From: DASWHX01 sp036397995
GTDB lineage: Bacteria; Bacteroidota; Bacteroidia; Cytophagales; Cyclobacteriaceae
NCBI GenBank assembly: GCA_036397995.1
Contig: DASWHX010000010.1
Coordinates: forward strand, 1 to 23,112
Direction: 5' to 3'
DNA length: 23,112 bases
Each line of letters begins with the position of its first letter. The first letter of the stretch is position 1. The position numbers and the translations under genes were made by a program. Under the pieces are notes generated by a model. That model did no database searches. It saw only the letters and a list, made by a program, of their open reading frames with translations, and had not been told where the DNA came from. Positions 14,626 through 22,649 of the stretch are shown here, piece by piece.

Positions 14626-15315
14626 TTACCAGAATACGTATCCAAAATGTATTCCCAGAATAATATTAGGCACGTGATAATCGCCTTCACCGCTGTCATA
14701 TAGACTTTCAAAAAAATTCAGGCGATCAAAATTTTCTGCGTCCGCAGGGATGTTTTCATCTACCTCCACAAACTTATAGCCGAGCCCCGCATATACATCA
14801 AACATAAATCTTTTCTTTTCCCCCAGGAATATTTGCAGACCGGTTCTGGTAGAAATACCACTGGCCTTAACCTCTTTGTCAACTATAAGATTTTCCCAAT
14901 ACTGGCACCCAAACCTGCACACCTGTTCATATTCTTTAATATTAAACCGGTTTAACATCCCTTCCAAGCCAATATAAGGAGCCAATCTTCTTCCAAATAG
15001 GTAGTAATATTTAATTCCTACCCTCCCTCGAACTCCGGAAAAAGATTCATCCTTATAAATTGCCCTGTCATTTAAATAGAAAAAGTAACCTACTCCCATG
15101 TCCAGCGACCAATTGTTACCAAGCCGCGTATCCGTAGAAACAAAAAATGCATGCTTTGGATCGATTATCAGAACCGGAATATTGAATTTTAAGGTGGCAT
15201 TTGGAACAGTAATTTTTGCCGCTTCCTTTCGGTCAATTTCTTTTTCTTCCTGGCTTAACGCGGGGATTGTAAAATAAGTGAGGAGAAAAGCAGCCTGTAA
15301 AATTTTTCGCAACAC
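14626..15315 (-). CDS. Outer-membrane beta-barrel protein
   Basis: 229 residues. A signal peptide (MLRKILQAAFLLTYFTIPALSQ) is followed by a charged segment and then alternating amphipathic strands with many aromatic residues, ending in FGYVFW, a typical barrel terminus with a C-terminal aromatic residue. A pair of cysteines (CRFGC) may form a disulfide in a loop. No named family is certain; it resembles small OmpW-like or DUF3575-like barrels. Start is GTG 15313-15315 (TTG next codon is possible), directly after the stop of the LVIVD gene, so it belongs to that operon. Confidence 0.8.
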   Translation of the reverse strand: MLRKILQAAFLLTYFTIPALSQEEKEIDRKEAAKITVPNATLKFNIPVLIIDPKHAFFVSTDTRLGNNWSLDMGVGYFFYLNDRAIYKDESFSGVRGRVGIKYYYLFGRRLAPYIGLEGMLNRFNIKEYEQVCRFGCQYWENLIVDKEVKASGISTRTGLQIFLGEKKRFMFDVYAGLGYKFVEVDENIPADAENFDRLNFFESLYDSGEGDYHVPNIILGIHFGYVFW

Positions 15316-16077
15316 TTATTTTTTAGGGATTGAACTTAACCTGGTAATGTTGTTCACATCCGTAATATCATAAATTACAAAATCATTGGCTGTGGAAACG
15401 ATCATTGTTTCACCATTAGGAATCAAATCGATTGGATCAACCAGGTTCACAAATCCAATATAAGCAGGATTTGTTGGAACCGTTATGTCGAAGATCTGAA
15501 TTTTATCTACTCCCTGATCGCATACAAACAAATGATTGTCTTTATAGCCTAAGCCATTGGGTTGATCCATAGGGAAGGTGTTCACTTCAAACGGATTTTT
15601 CTTGTCGCTAACGTCATAAACAATCAACTGACTTACGGCACTCAATCTTCCGCACCGGTTTTCAATTATCTTAACAGTTGAGTACGCGTAATTATCTTTA
15701 ACTACTACAGGATCGCAGCCACCAATTAAGATCTCCTCCCTGTCAAGCTTGCTAAGTATAACCGGAGTAGCAGGCACTGAAATATCCAGGATATACAAGG
15801 CGCTTGTAGAGCCGACATAAATGGTTTCATCATAAATAATGATTGTTTCCAAACCATAATCAGCAGGCACAGCATTAACTTGTTCTGTCTCACCGTTATC
15901 AAAAATCTCAAATACCAGGATTTGATTCATATCCAGCGAATACAAATAATCACCTTTCACGGCAAACCTGGTAATGGAACCTGTTTTTCCGGTTACCGCT
16001 TCATTAAAATTATTACCATCCAGGCATGCTTGCCCGATTAGAAAAATGATGACAATTAAAAGTTTTCCCGTTTTCAT
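15316..16077 (-). CDS. LVIVD-repeat lipoprotein, larger partner
   Basis: 253 residues. Signal peptide of lipoprotein type with Cys18 in IGQAC (a weak lipobox). The mature part is a series of LVIVD-type repeats: units such as YLYSLDMNQILVFEIF, ALYILDISVPATPVILSKL, QLIVYDVSDKKNPFEVNTF and KIQIFDITVPTNPAYIGF, which form a beta-propeller-like fold. The N-terminal GKTGSITRFAVKGDYLYSLD and a conserved GGCDPVVV (about 119-126) match the Bacteroidota family that I recall as paired with a second LVIVD lipoprotein. Function unknown, likely surface or periplasmic binding. Six bases after the smaller partner, directly before the barrel gene. Confidence 0.85.
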   Translation of the reverse strand: MKTGKLLIVIIFLIGQACLDGNNFNEAVTGKTGSITRFAVKGDYLYSLDMNQILVFEIFDNGETEQVNAVPADYGLETIIIYDETIYVGSTSALYILDISVPATPVILSKLDREEILIGGCDPVVVKDNYAYSTVKIIENRCGRLSAVSQLIVYDVSDKKNPFEVNTFPMDQPNGLGYKDNHLFVCDQGVDKIQIFDITVPTNPAYIGFVNLVDPIDLIPNGETMIVSTANDFVIYDITDVNNITRLSSIPKK

Positions 16078-16083
16078 ATCTTA

Positions 16084-16614
16084 TTAATTAAAAGATTGAC
16101 ATTTTGCATTTGTCAGTTCCGCATTTTCCCAATCTACAATAATTCCCCTTGCCGGATCTGCACATTCGAAGAATCCGGAATAATTTTCTGGGAATAATGC
16201 TTGTTTGAATACATTGGATTCAATACTCAAAATTACAATATTGTAAATATCCGTTATATCTATACTTACCAAATGCGGACCATTATCTGCAAGTAACACA
16301 TTATTGCGGATTGAAAAATCGTTCACAGCAGGAATTTTGATGAATGAGATCTTTACCGGATTGGAAAGATTGGTTACATCAAAAACATGGATGCCTTTCT
16401 TTTGTTCAACCATGAAAAAAAGATTATTAAGCAAAAGTATGGGGCCCGTTTTTTCTGTAGGCTGCGGTTCCAGATTACGGATATCTGATAATTCTGAAGC
16501 AGAAATGTATACGGGTTTTACTCCGGCGCCATTGTAAAAATCCGGGTTCAACTGACAGCCAAAAAGCGCGGCAAGACATAAAACGCAAAGGAATTTACCC
16601 TGGGTTTTAAGCAT
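16084..16614 (-). CDS. LVIVD-repeat lipoprotein, smaller partner
   Basis: 176 residues. ATG at 16612-16614 gives a lipoprotein signal MLKTQGKFLCVLCLAALFGC with lipobox LFGC (Cys20); a longer frame upstream is not needed. The mature part has PVYISASELSDIRNLEPQP, then LVIVD units KGIHVFDVTNLSNPVKISF and HLVSIDITDIYNIVILS, and ends in a family tail FFECADPARGIIVDWENAEL with Cys near the end. Known pairs put this smaller protein first, then the larger one, as here. First gene of the operon 16614 to 14626. Confidence 0.85.
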   Translation of the reverse strand: MLKTQGKFLCVLCLAALFGCQLNPDFYNGAGVKPVYISASELSDIRNLEPQPTEKTGPILLLNNLFFMVEQKKGIHVFDVTNLSNPVKISFIKIPAVNDFSIRNNVLLADNGPHLVSIDITDIYNIVILSIESNVFKQALFPENYSGFFECADPARGIIVDWENAELTNAKCQSFN

Positions 16615-16700
16615 ACTCCAAATATGTTCAAAAGTCAGGCCAACCCCGCTGCCCAAAGGATATTAATTTAACGGTATATTAGAAAAGAAATTGTCAGATT

Positions 16701-17216
16701 ATGAACATTTTTGATTTTATTGATTATCAAACCATTGAATCGAGGAAGCTTGTTAAGTCATTGTTAAATGAGCTGCCGGCCGGAAAATGGTACGAAACTC
16801 CCGCTGGAATTAATTCCAATATTGCCTGGCAGGCGGGTCACCTGGTAATAAGCCAATATTTCAATGCAATTATCGTTGTAAAGGGTTCCAATAAAGAAAT
16901 TCAGGAAAATATTCCCTTGCGGCAATATGCGATCTGGTTTGCTATGGGCAGCAATCCAACAGAACTCAAAGAAGAGTTCACCCCGGATGTATTCAATAAA
17001 CACCTTGATTTTGTGGCTGCCGTGGCACAAAAGGTTTTGTTTTCTTTATCAGAAGACGATTTAAGCCGGCCCCTCGAACCTTCAAAAATGCCACACCCAA
17101 TTGCAAAAAATAAGTTAGAAGCATTAAGTTGGCATTTCAAGCATGAAATCTGGCATTGCGGACAAATTGCTATGATTAGGCGCGCCATTGGCTGCCCGGT
17201 AAATTATTTCAGATAG
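16701..17216 (+). CDS. DinB superfamily metal-binding protein
   Basis: 171 residues, a four-helix DinB/YfiT-like fold. Metal ligands by position are His47 (WQAGHLV), His148 and His152 in the HFKHEIWHCGQI block, giving the usual His3 site. Family members act as thiol S-transferases or in damage response; the cofactor and substrate cannot be read here. ATG at 16701 is clear. It is divergent from the LVIVD operon with an 86-base gap and 43 bases before the membrane-protein gene. Confidence 0.88.
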   Translation: MNIFDFIDYQTIESRKLVKSLLNELPAGKWYETPAGINSNIAWQAGHLVISQYFNAIIVVKGSNKEIQENIPLRQYAIWFAMGSNPTELKEEFTPDVFNKHLDFVAAVAQKVLFSLSEDDLSRPLEPSKMPHPIAKNKLEALSWHFKHEIWHCGQIAMIRRAIGCPVNYFR

Positions 17217-17227
17217 TTAAAATGTTG

Positions 17228-17235
17228 TATTTTTG
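17228..17235 (+). promoter_or_regulatory. Candidate -7 promoter element
   Basis: TATTTTTG fits the Bacteroidota TAnnTTTG box and lies 24 bases before ATG 17260. No strong TTTG is seen 17-23 bases upstream, so this is a weak call. Confidence 0.3.
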
Positions 17236-17259
17236 ATTACACCCAACCAAAACACCATC

Positions 17260-17661
17260 ATGGATTCACACAAAAAGATTTTAGGAATTCTCTATTTAGT
17301 ATGGGGAACCCTCTCCTTACTAATCATGTTTGCAATGAGCATATTTTTCAGTTTCGTTATGCTCAATACCACCCACCATGAATTAGGTTCATTAGAAATA
17401 GGATTAGTGAAAACCATTGTAACCGTTGTTTGCGGATTTATCATTATCATCATTTCCCTTCCTTCTATTATCGGCGGCCTGGGAATGATTTTTAACCAAA
17501 AATGGGCCTTTATTCTGATTTTGATTGCCGGTATTTTTTCTTTGATTTCATTTCCGATGGGGACGGCAATTGGTATTTATACGCTGTGGGTTTATTTCAA
17601 AGATCAGGAATTGCAGAGAAGTGGTGGCCAGAAGGAAGTTTTTGAAAAGCGGAATAACTAA
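17260..17661 (+). CDS. Small integral membrane protein
   Basis: 133 residues from ATG 17260-17262 (a TTG 27 bases upstream is possible). Four hydrophobic segments: about 7-30, 50-68, 70-86 and 85-107 with short loops, the last two nearly continuous, and a charged C-terminal tail of about 20 residues. No known motif or named family was recognised. It ends 3 bases into the convergent Bro-N pseudogene at 17658. Function unknown. Confidence 0.75.
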   Translation: MDSHKKILGILYLVWGTLSLLIMFAMSIFFSFVMLNTTHHELGSLEIGLVKTIVTVVCGFIIIIISLPSIIGGLGMIFNQKWAFILILIAGIFSLISFPMGTAIGIYTLWVYFKDQELQRSGGQKEVFEKRNN

Positions 17662-17925
17662 AAGTTCACTCTGCTTCTTGAAGAAAGTACATCAGTTTCC
17701 CGTATTTTGCCGTCTTCGGCCAGCATTTTCAACCGTACGATTTTCTCGTACACTTTACTTCCCTCGACTTTCAGCTTGGTCTTCAGGTCGCTCCAGTAAC
17801 GTTTCGGGAGTTTACTATCAGTTAAAATTTCAATTACATCAATAATAGAGAAATACCATTGTTCAGTTTTCTCATCCCATTGAGTTCTAACTTTTTTAGT
17901 TTTCAAATAATTTTATGTTCGACAT
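17658..17925 (-). pseudogene. Truncated, frameshifted Bro-N (RhuM-like) gene
   Basis: From a TTG at 17904-17906 the frame gives 82 residues: KKVRTQWDEKTEQWYFSIID, then VIEILTDSKLPKRYWSD, and later KIVRLKMLAEDGKIRETDV. This is the Bro-N domain of the Bacteroidota RhuM/antirepressor-like proteins. The original start is recoverable: ATG at 17923-17925 reads MSNIKLFEN, and one extra T at 17898 shifts it onto the main frame (NKKVRT). An AGGAAG precedes that ATG by about 9 bases. After RETDV the family normally continues with a conserved stretch; here only LSSRSRVNF and TAG remain. So it carries a single-base frameshift and a C-terminal deletion. Confidence 0.8.
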
Positions 17926-17945
17926 AGGTTGTACTCTTCCTAGAT

Positions 17946-18068
17946 TTAAAATATTTCCCTGATTTTAGTTTCTATTTTTCGTTCAAAGATTTCAATGATG
18001 CGTTTGTTCGTAGATACCAATTGCATTTCTTCTTCAATATCTGACCTACCATTCTTGTTATCAAAGAA
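17946..18068 (-). pseudogene. C-terminal fragment of a type I restriction-modification subunit (HsdM/HsdS-like)
   Basis: A 40-codon open stretch without a start, preceded by TGA, reads IEEEMQLVSTNKRIIEIF, ERKIETKIREIF and TAA. A tail of LVxxNKxLIEIFExKI is, from memory, characteristic of the C-terminus of type I methylase or specificity subunits in Bacteroidota. The stop is 20 bases before the original ATG of the Bro-N pseudogene, the spacing of an operon. Bases 18069-18229 contain no gene; they are mostly AT-rich and lead into the next gene. Confidence 0.55.
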
Positions 18069-18244
18069 TCATATTTGAGAAGAGTTTATTACTTTGTCCC
18101 AACTCACATAAAAGTTACCCTATTTAATATTCTTTTTGAGGTTGGCAAACTTATTGCCGCAATTTATCTGAGTAGTTGGCCGGAAAATCCCTGGCAAACC
18201 TTATTTTGGCAGAATTCCGTTTTACTGGTATGGACCATGCATTA

Positions 18245-20329
18245 ATGATTTTTGAAAGCAGTCCCTGGCTGATTCCCCTGAGCTTGTTGTCGGGAGCAGT
18301 TTATGCCTATGTCCTCTATAAGCCGCTTGGACCCTGGTCCCTCACTACCCGGAGACTACTGGCCACAGCCAGGTTTCTGATAGTGAGTTTTCTATGTTTC
18401 TTGTTGATTGGTCCAATTATAAGACAGATAAAAAATAATATTGAAGATCCCATAGTTGTCTTTACCATCGATAACTCCGCTTCAGTAAAAGAAAGAATTG
18501 ACTCTGCCCAACTGGCCAACATACTCGATAGGATGGAAATGGTTCGAAACGAACTGGAATCTCAGGGCTTCCAAACCCAGGTAAGAACTTTTAACGAAAG
18601 TCCCGAATCAAACATAAACAAGAACATTCAGTTTGAAAATCCTTTTACTGATCTGAATTCGCTGCTGGATAACGTTCACCGGGAATTTGAAGGTCGTAAT
18701 CTGGTGGCATCCGTATTGATGTCTGATGGAATTTACAATGCCGGAGTTTCGCCAACTTTTAATTCTTTTGGGTTTGAAATATTTTCGGTAGGCGTTGGCG
18801 ACACGGTGGTTCGCAAAGATGTTTCCGTAAGTAATATTCTCTACAATCAAATCTCTTACCAGGGAAATATATTTCCCATGATTGCTGAAATTGCCAATAG
18901 AGGTTACGACAATCAGTTGCTTACAGTTAAACTCTCTAAAGCGGGAAAGGTAATTCAATCAAGACAATTGAATTTGTCAGGCAAAGTAAGTATCAACCAG
19001 GTAGAGTTTCAGGTTGAAGCAACTGAAGAGGGCCTTCAGCACTACGAAATTTCCTTTGATGCCCTTCCGGATGAATTAACCTTGAAAAATAACCGGAAGC
19101 AGGCCTATGTAGACATTGTTGCAGGTAAAGAGAAAATTCTGATTCTTTCCTTAGCTCCTCATCCGGATATAAAAGCTATTCGTAGTGCTCTGGACCAAAA
19201 TCGGAATTATGAAACCCTGGTTTTTATTCCGGGAATCTCTGAAGAATTTAAAGATGAAGTAGAAACCGCCAGGTTCGACCTGGTAGTATTTTATGAAATT
19301 CCGGATTTACGAAGTTCGATGCTCAGATATTACCGGAAGTTCCTTGATTCAGAAGCTTCCATACTGACTATTGTGGGTCCAACTACTCATCTTGGAGTTT
19401 TTAACCAGCTAAACGGTTTAATCACCCTGCAAAGCACACGGTTCCAGCCTGACCATGTCACTGCATTTTTTAACACGCTGTTTACGCCCTTTCAGCTTTC
19501 GGATAAACTTCAGAACAGCCTGAAAACGTATCCACCTGTGGTTGTTCCCTTCGGAAAAGTTACAAATCAGGTTGAAGTGGAAACTTTCTTGTTGCAAAAA
19601 GTCGGCCGGGTAGAAACTGTTAATCCCATGATTGTGGTTGAGCCCGCATCAGGAAAGAAACGGGCCGTAATGTTAGCGACGGGTTTTTGGAGATGGAACC
19701 TTAATGAATTTCTAAAAACAGAGGACCACGAAGCTTTTAATGAATTGTTTATTAAGCTGGTGCAGTACCTGTCATCGCGGGAAGACAAAAGAAAGTTCAA
19801 GGTATACCCAACCGATACGGAATTTACGATGTCGGAAGGTGTTCGATTTGAAACCGAAATTTACAATGAACTCTATGAAAGAATTTATAACAATAAGGTT
19901 GATTTAACTCTGACAAACCCTGCAGGATCTCAAACTCAATATTCTTATGTACCTACGGAAAGCCAAAGTCAATATACAGTTCGCGGACTTGATCAAGGCA
20001 TTTACAAATATACTGCCCGGACAGAAATAGGCGGAACACAAGAATCCGTATCCGGTGAATTTCTGGTCAGGGAACTTGAATTGGAAAGTCTTAATTTGAC
20101 CGCCGATTTCACCCTGCTTCGAAACCTTTCAAAAAATACCGGCGGCGTATTTTTGCAAGAATATGAAATCGAACAACTGAACAACATACTCATCGCTAAG
20201 GATTTTCCCGGTGTAATTCATTCAGCGGAAGCTTATCTGCCATTGATTAACATGAAGTATCTTTTCTTTATTGCCTTGGTTTTGATTTCCCTGGAATGGT
20301 TCACAAGAAAATATCTGGGGTCGTATTAA
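18245..20329 (+). CDS. Membrane protein with von Willebrand-like domain
   Basis: 694 residues from ATG 18245; ATG 18230 (five residues longer) or TTG 18176 are possible. Two N-terminal membrane helices (about 9-26 and 38-58) are followed by a vWA-like region whose MIDAS-type motif is DNSAS (76-80) and whose later strand is ASVLMSDGIYN, then a long periplasmic-type part with beta-sandwich repeats and a C-terminal membrane helix (last 20 residues, ending RKYLGSY). Bacteroidota homologues with this layout are annotated as VWA-containing membrane proteins related to the BatA group; adjacent BatA/MoxR genes are absent. Role unknown; a protein-interaction or regulatory role is plausible. Confidence 0.85.
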   Translation: MIFESSPWLIPLSLLSGAVYAYVLYKPLGPWSLTTRRLLATARFLIVSFLCFLLIGPIIRQIKNNIEDPIVVFTIDNSASVKERIDSAQLANILDRMEMVRNELESQGFQTQVRTFNESPESNINKNIQFENPFTDLNSLLDNVHREFEGRNLVASVLMSDGIYNAGVSPTFNSFGFEIFSVGVGDTVVRKDVSVSNILYNQISYQGNIFPMIAEIANRGYDNQLLTVKLSKAGKVIQSRQLNLSGKVSINQVEFQVEATEEGLQHYEISFDALPDELTLKNNRKQAYVDIVAGKEKILILSLAPHPDIKAIRSALDQNRNYETLVFIPGISEEFKDEVETARFDLVVFYEIPDLRSSMLRYYRKFLDSEASILTIVGPTTHLGVFNQLNGLITLQSTRFQPDHVTAFFNTLFTPFQLSDKLQNSLKTYPPVVVPFGKVTNQVEVETFLLQKVGRVETVNPMIVVEPASGKKRAVMLATGFWRWNLNEFLKTEDHEAFNELFIKLVQYLSSREDKRKFKVYPTDTEFTMSEGVRFETEIYNELYERIYNNKVDLTLTNPAGSQTQYSYVPTESQSQYTVRGLDQGIYKYTARTEIGGTQESVSGEFLVRELELESLNLTADFTLLRNLSKNTGGVFLQEYEIEQLNNILIAKDFPGVIHSAEAYLPLINMKYLFFIALVLISLEWFTRKYLGSY

Positions 20330-20402
20330 TATACAATAAAACTTACATCTGTCTGATTGGTGTAGCAGAATCTCAATTATTTTACAATCTTGCAGCTCAT
20401 TT

Positions 20403-20852
20403 ATGATACACTCAAATATGGAATCAGTTGTACAAGTAGTGTTCTTTAAAAATGATGAATATTATGTAGCCCATTGTCCTGCCTTAGGTTTATCTGTTAA
20501 TGGAAGTTCGATGCATTTCGCTTTACACCATTTCGAGGAATCCATAAATATCATTCACAATGACCTGTCTAAAAAAGGAATCCTGGTCACAAGACTGCTT
20601 GAATTGGGGTGGACAATCGGTTCCGCACCGGAACATTTACTTCTACCTCCTTATTTCCGCGCTCATCAAAAGCTGATTGAAAAATGCCCGGAGGAGAAAT
20701 CTGATTTTCTAACCTGCATAGACGTGAAAATCAGAATCCCGTGCTCTGTAAATTCCCTTTTTCGGAAGAATCTGTCCAGATCCTTATTTGATTTTTCTTC
20801 AATCGATGGCTTTGGACCTAATGGTAATAGATATCCTTTTCACCTGAATTGA
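20403..20852 (+). CDS. HicB-like protein without HicA
   Basis: 149 residues. The N-terminal part YYVAHCPALGLSVNGSSMHFALHHFEESI matches the HicB-type RNase-H-like fold of type II antitoxins (usually YVAYCPALxLxxxGxTxEEAxxxF). The C-terminal ~50 residues are charged and do not show an obvious DNA-binding ribbon-helix-helix or HTH motif. No small HicA toxin gene lies next to it (20330-20402 upstream and 20853-21071 downstream have no such frame), so it is an orphan HicB-like protein. The start is ATG 20403; ATG 20418 is possible. Function inferred only from fold similarity. Confidence 0.7.
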   Translation: MIHSNMESVVQVVFFKNDEYYVAHCPALGLSVNGSSMHFALHHFEESINIIHNDLSKKGILVTRLLELGWTIGSAPEHLLLPPYFRAHQKLIEKCPEEKSDFLTCIDVKIRIPCSVNSLFRKNLSRSLFDFSSIDGFGPNGNRYPFHLN

Positions 20853-20926
20853 GGGAATTTAAACCTTAGGATTTGGCACGTTCATGAATGTTGAATCCTG
20901 AATCCACAAAAAATCAGGGAGCTTGA

Positions 20927-20943
20927 AATCGGTAATACCGATT
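20927..20943. promoter_or_regulatory. 17-base palindrome between genes
   Basis: AATCGGTA A TACCGATT is an exact inverted repeat with a one-base centre, placed 129 bases before the small lipoprotein gene. It has operator-like symmetry; no protein to bind it is identified. Confidence 0.45.
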
Positions 20944-21071
20944 CGATGATACTCTTTGAGGGCTCGTTATACAATTATAATGTCAATATAATATTAGTAT
21001 ATTTATATTAATTGTTTGATTTATTATATTATTCTCTTACTATTACATCACCAACTAAAAAAATTACAATT

Positions 21072-21245
21072 ATGAGAAAGCTAAAAATTACCATGGTGGC
21101 ACTGGGGGTGACCTTCTGCGTATCCTCATGTTCCTTAACCGAGGATGGCATTGTCCCCCAGAAAGAAGTATTGAGAAGCAAGGATGGAATTATGATCCCT
21201 GAGCCCCAACCAATACCGCCTCCTCCTCCTGATATTTTATATTAG
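21072..21245 (+). CDS. Small Pro-rich lipoprotein
   Basis: 57 residues from ATG 21072; an upstream frame start at 21012 (TTG) adds residues before the natural signal. Signal peptide MRKLKITMVALGVTFCVSSC with a lipobox VSSC (Cys20), so it is lipid-anchored. After CSLTEDG the mature peptide is 38 residues, ending PEPQPIPPPPPDILY. The ED pair just after the Cys resembles the Bacteroidota lipoprotein export signal, which would place it on the cell surface (inference). It lies in an AT-rich region and 82 bases before the TPR gene. No homologue recognised. Confidence 0.7.
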   Translation: MRKLKITMVALGVTFCVSSCSLTEDGIVPQKEVLRSKDGIMIPEPQPIPPPPPDILY

Positions 21246-21299
21246 TGGGGAACCGATAGATAAAATATAATTTTAACTATCTTAATTTATACTATTTAT

Positions 21300-21307
21300 T
21301 ATATTTG
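21300..21307 (+). promoter_or_regulatory. Candidate -7 element before the TPR gene
   Basis: TATATTTG matches the TAnnTTTG box, 20 bases upstream of ATG 21328. A clear TTTG is not seen 17-23 bases upstream, so the TPR gene might also be read through from the lipoprotein promoter. Confidence 0.35.
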
Positions 21308-21327
21308 TATAAATTATTCGACCTAAT

Positions 21328-22617
21328 ATGAAAATACATTGTATTTTTCTAATAATTCAGATAGCAGGTTTTTCTTTTTCATGTCAGAAATCAGATTCTG
21401 ATGGTAACCAGGAAATGAAGGAAAGTTACTTACGTGCATATCAATTTATGCAAACTAACCCCACTGAGGCTATTAAGTGGTCTGATATGCATATAAAATT
21501 GGCTTTGGCATTGGAGGATCAGCAACAATTGTCAAAGGCTTATTTTCTTCGTGCATATATATATGATGTCATTTTGAACGATCCTGAAAATGCTTTGAAA
21601 TCTTACCTAATTGTATTGGACCATTCTGACATGGGAAAGAATAACGAAAGTTATTTCAACGCATTGGCCAATGTTGGTGAGTTGTACTTCCGCCATTCAT
21701 ACATAAGAACTGCGGTGGAAGTGTTTGGAGAAGGATTATTGAGCGCTAAGATATTAAATGAGAAGTCAAAGATGAACAGGTTTGTTCAGAGTTTGGCGGC
21801 TGCGCATTTTAAGCTGGAGTCCTGGTCCGCTGCGGAAAACTATATTCAGCAGGGTCTTGTTTTAAGCAAGGAAGTTAATGACACCGTGTCGCAGATTAAT
21901 TATTCCATAATGGAGTGTGCGTTACTCATGAAAAATAAGAATTTCAATTCCGTTATACCAAAACTTGAATTCCTGTTGAAGCGTCATGGGCATGTTTCTC
22001 CATATCAAAAAATCAGGATCTTGAACAACCTGGGCATCAATCACCTTTCACTTAACCAACTGGATAAAGCTGAATTTTACTTCAATGAATCTTTATTGTT
22101 AACAGAAGAAATCAGAAGTCTCTCAAAAGTAACTTTTAACAACCTGGCAAAGCTGGCATTAAAAAGAAAAGAATTCGGAAGAGCCGAGGAGCTTTACCAC
22201 AAAGCTGAGTTGTTACCAATATCTCAATTGGGTGACGAAGATCAATTGAATACCTATGATGGTCTGGTTGAAGTCTACGCAGCCACAGATAATCCCAGGC
22301 TGGCCCTGCAGTATAAACAAAAAGCAGTAGATCATATTAAGCCGTTAATCGCTCAAATTGATAAACTCCGTTCTTTTGCAGGTAAATTCGAGGAGTGGCA
22401 GCAAAGCCGGGAAATGCTTGAAACTAAGAGGAACGCCGATGTCAGCCTTGCATTTACCCGGATAGTTTTAATTATTGTCATCATTGCTATTGCGTTCGGC
22501 GCCTACCTCATGGCTCAATTTTATAGAGGGGTGAGGCGTGAAAGCGAGTTAAGAATATTAAGGGAAATCAGTGAGTATAAGGATGCAATAATCAGAAATA
22601 TCAGACTTTTGTTCTAG
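21328..22617 (+). CDS. TPR protein with C-terminal transmembrane helix
   Basis: 429 residues. An N-terminal signal MKIHCIFLIIQIAGFSFSC with a possible lipobox SFSC (Cys19), then about 340 residues of TPR helices (for example AFYFRAYIYD-type and ALANVGELYFRHSYIRTAVEVFGEGL units), a single membrane helix at about 375-397 (LAFTRIVLIIVIIAIAFGAY), and a 30-residue basic tail with coiled-coil character. The N-terminal half of the layout is that of Bacteroidota one- or two-component sensors whose tail carries a kinase or LuxR HTH domain; here the gene ends after the coil and a terminator follows. It could be a receptor that works with a partner, or a truncated one. The lipid anchor and membrane helix are hard to combine. 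Confidence 0.8.
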   Translation: MKIHCIFLIIQIAGFSFSCQKSDSDGNQEMKESYLRAYQFMQTNPTEAIKWSDMHIKLALALEDQQQLSKAYFLRAYIYDVILNDPENALKSYLIVLDHSDMGKNNESYFNALANVGELYFRHSYIRTAVEVFGEGLLSAKILNEKSKMNRFVQSLAAAHFKLESWSAAENYIQQGLVLSKEVNDTVSQINYSIMECALLMKNKNFNSVIPKLEFLLKRHGHVSPYQKIRILNNLGINHLSLNQLDKAEFYFNESLLLTEEIRSLSKVTFNNLAKLALKRKEFGRAEELYHKAELLPISQLGDEDQLNTYDGLVEVYAATDNPRLALQYKQKAVDHIKPLIAQIDKLRSFAGKFEEWQQSREMLETKRNADVSLAFTRIVLIIVIIAIAFGAYLMAQFYRGVRRESELRILREISEYKDAIIRNIRLLF

Positions 22618-22649
22618 AAATTAAATCACAATTCTGTTTCGTACAATTG

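Noticed and set aside
20403..20852. Complete HicAB toxin-antitoxin system
   Set aside because: No small HicA-like gene is found within the adjacent intergenic regions on either strand.
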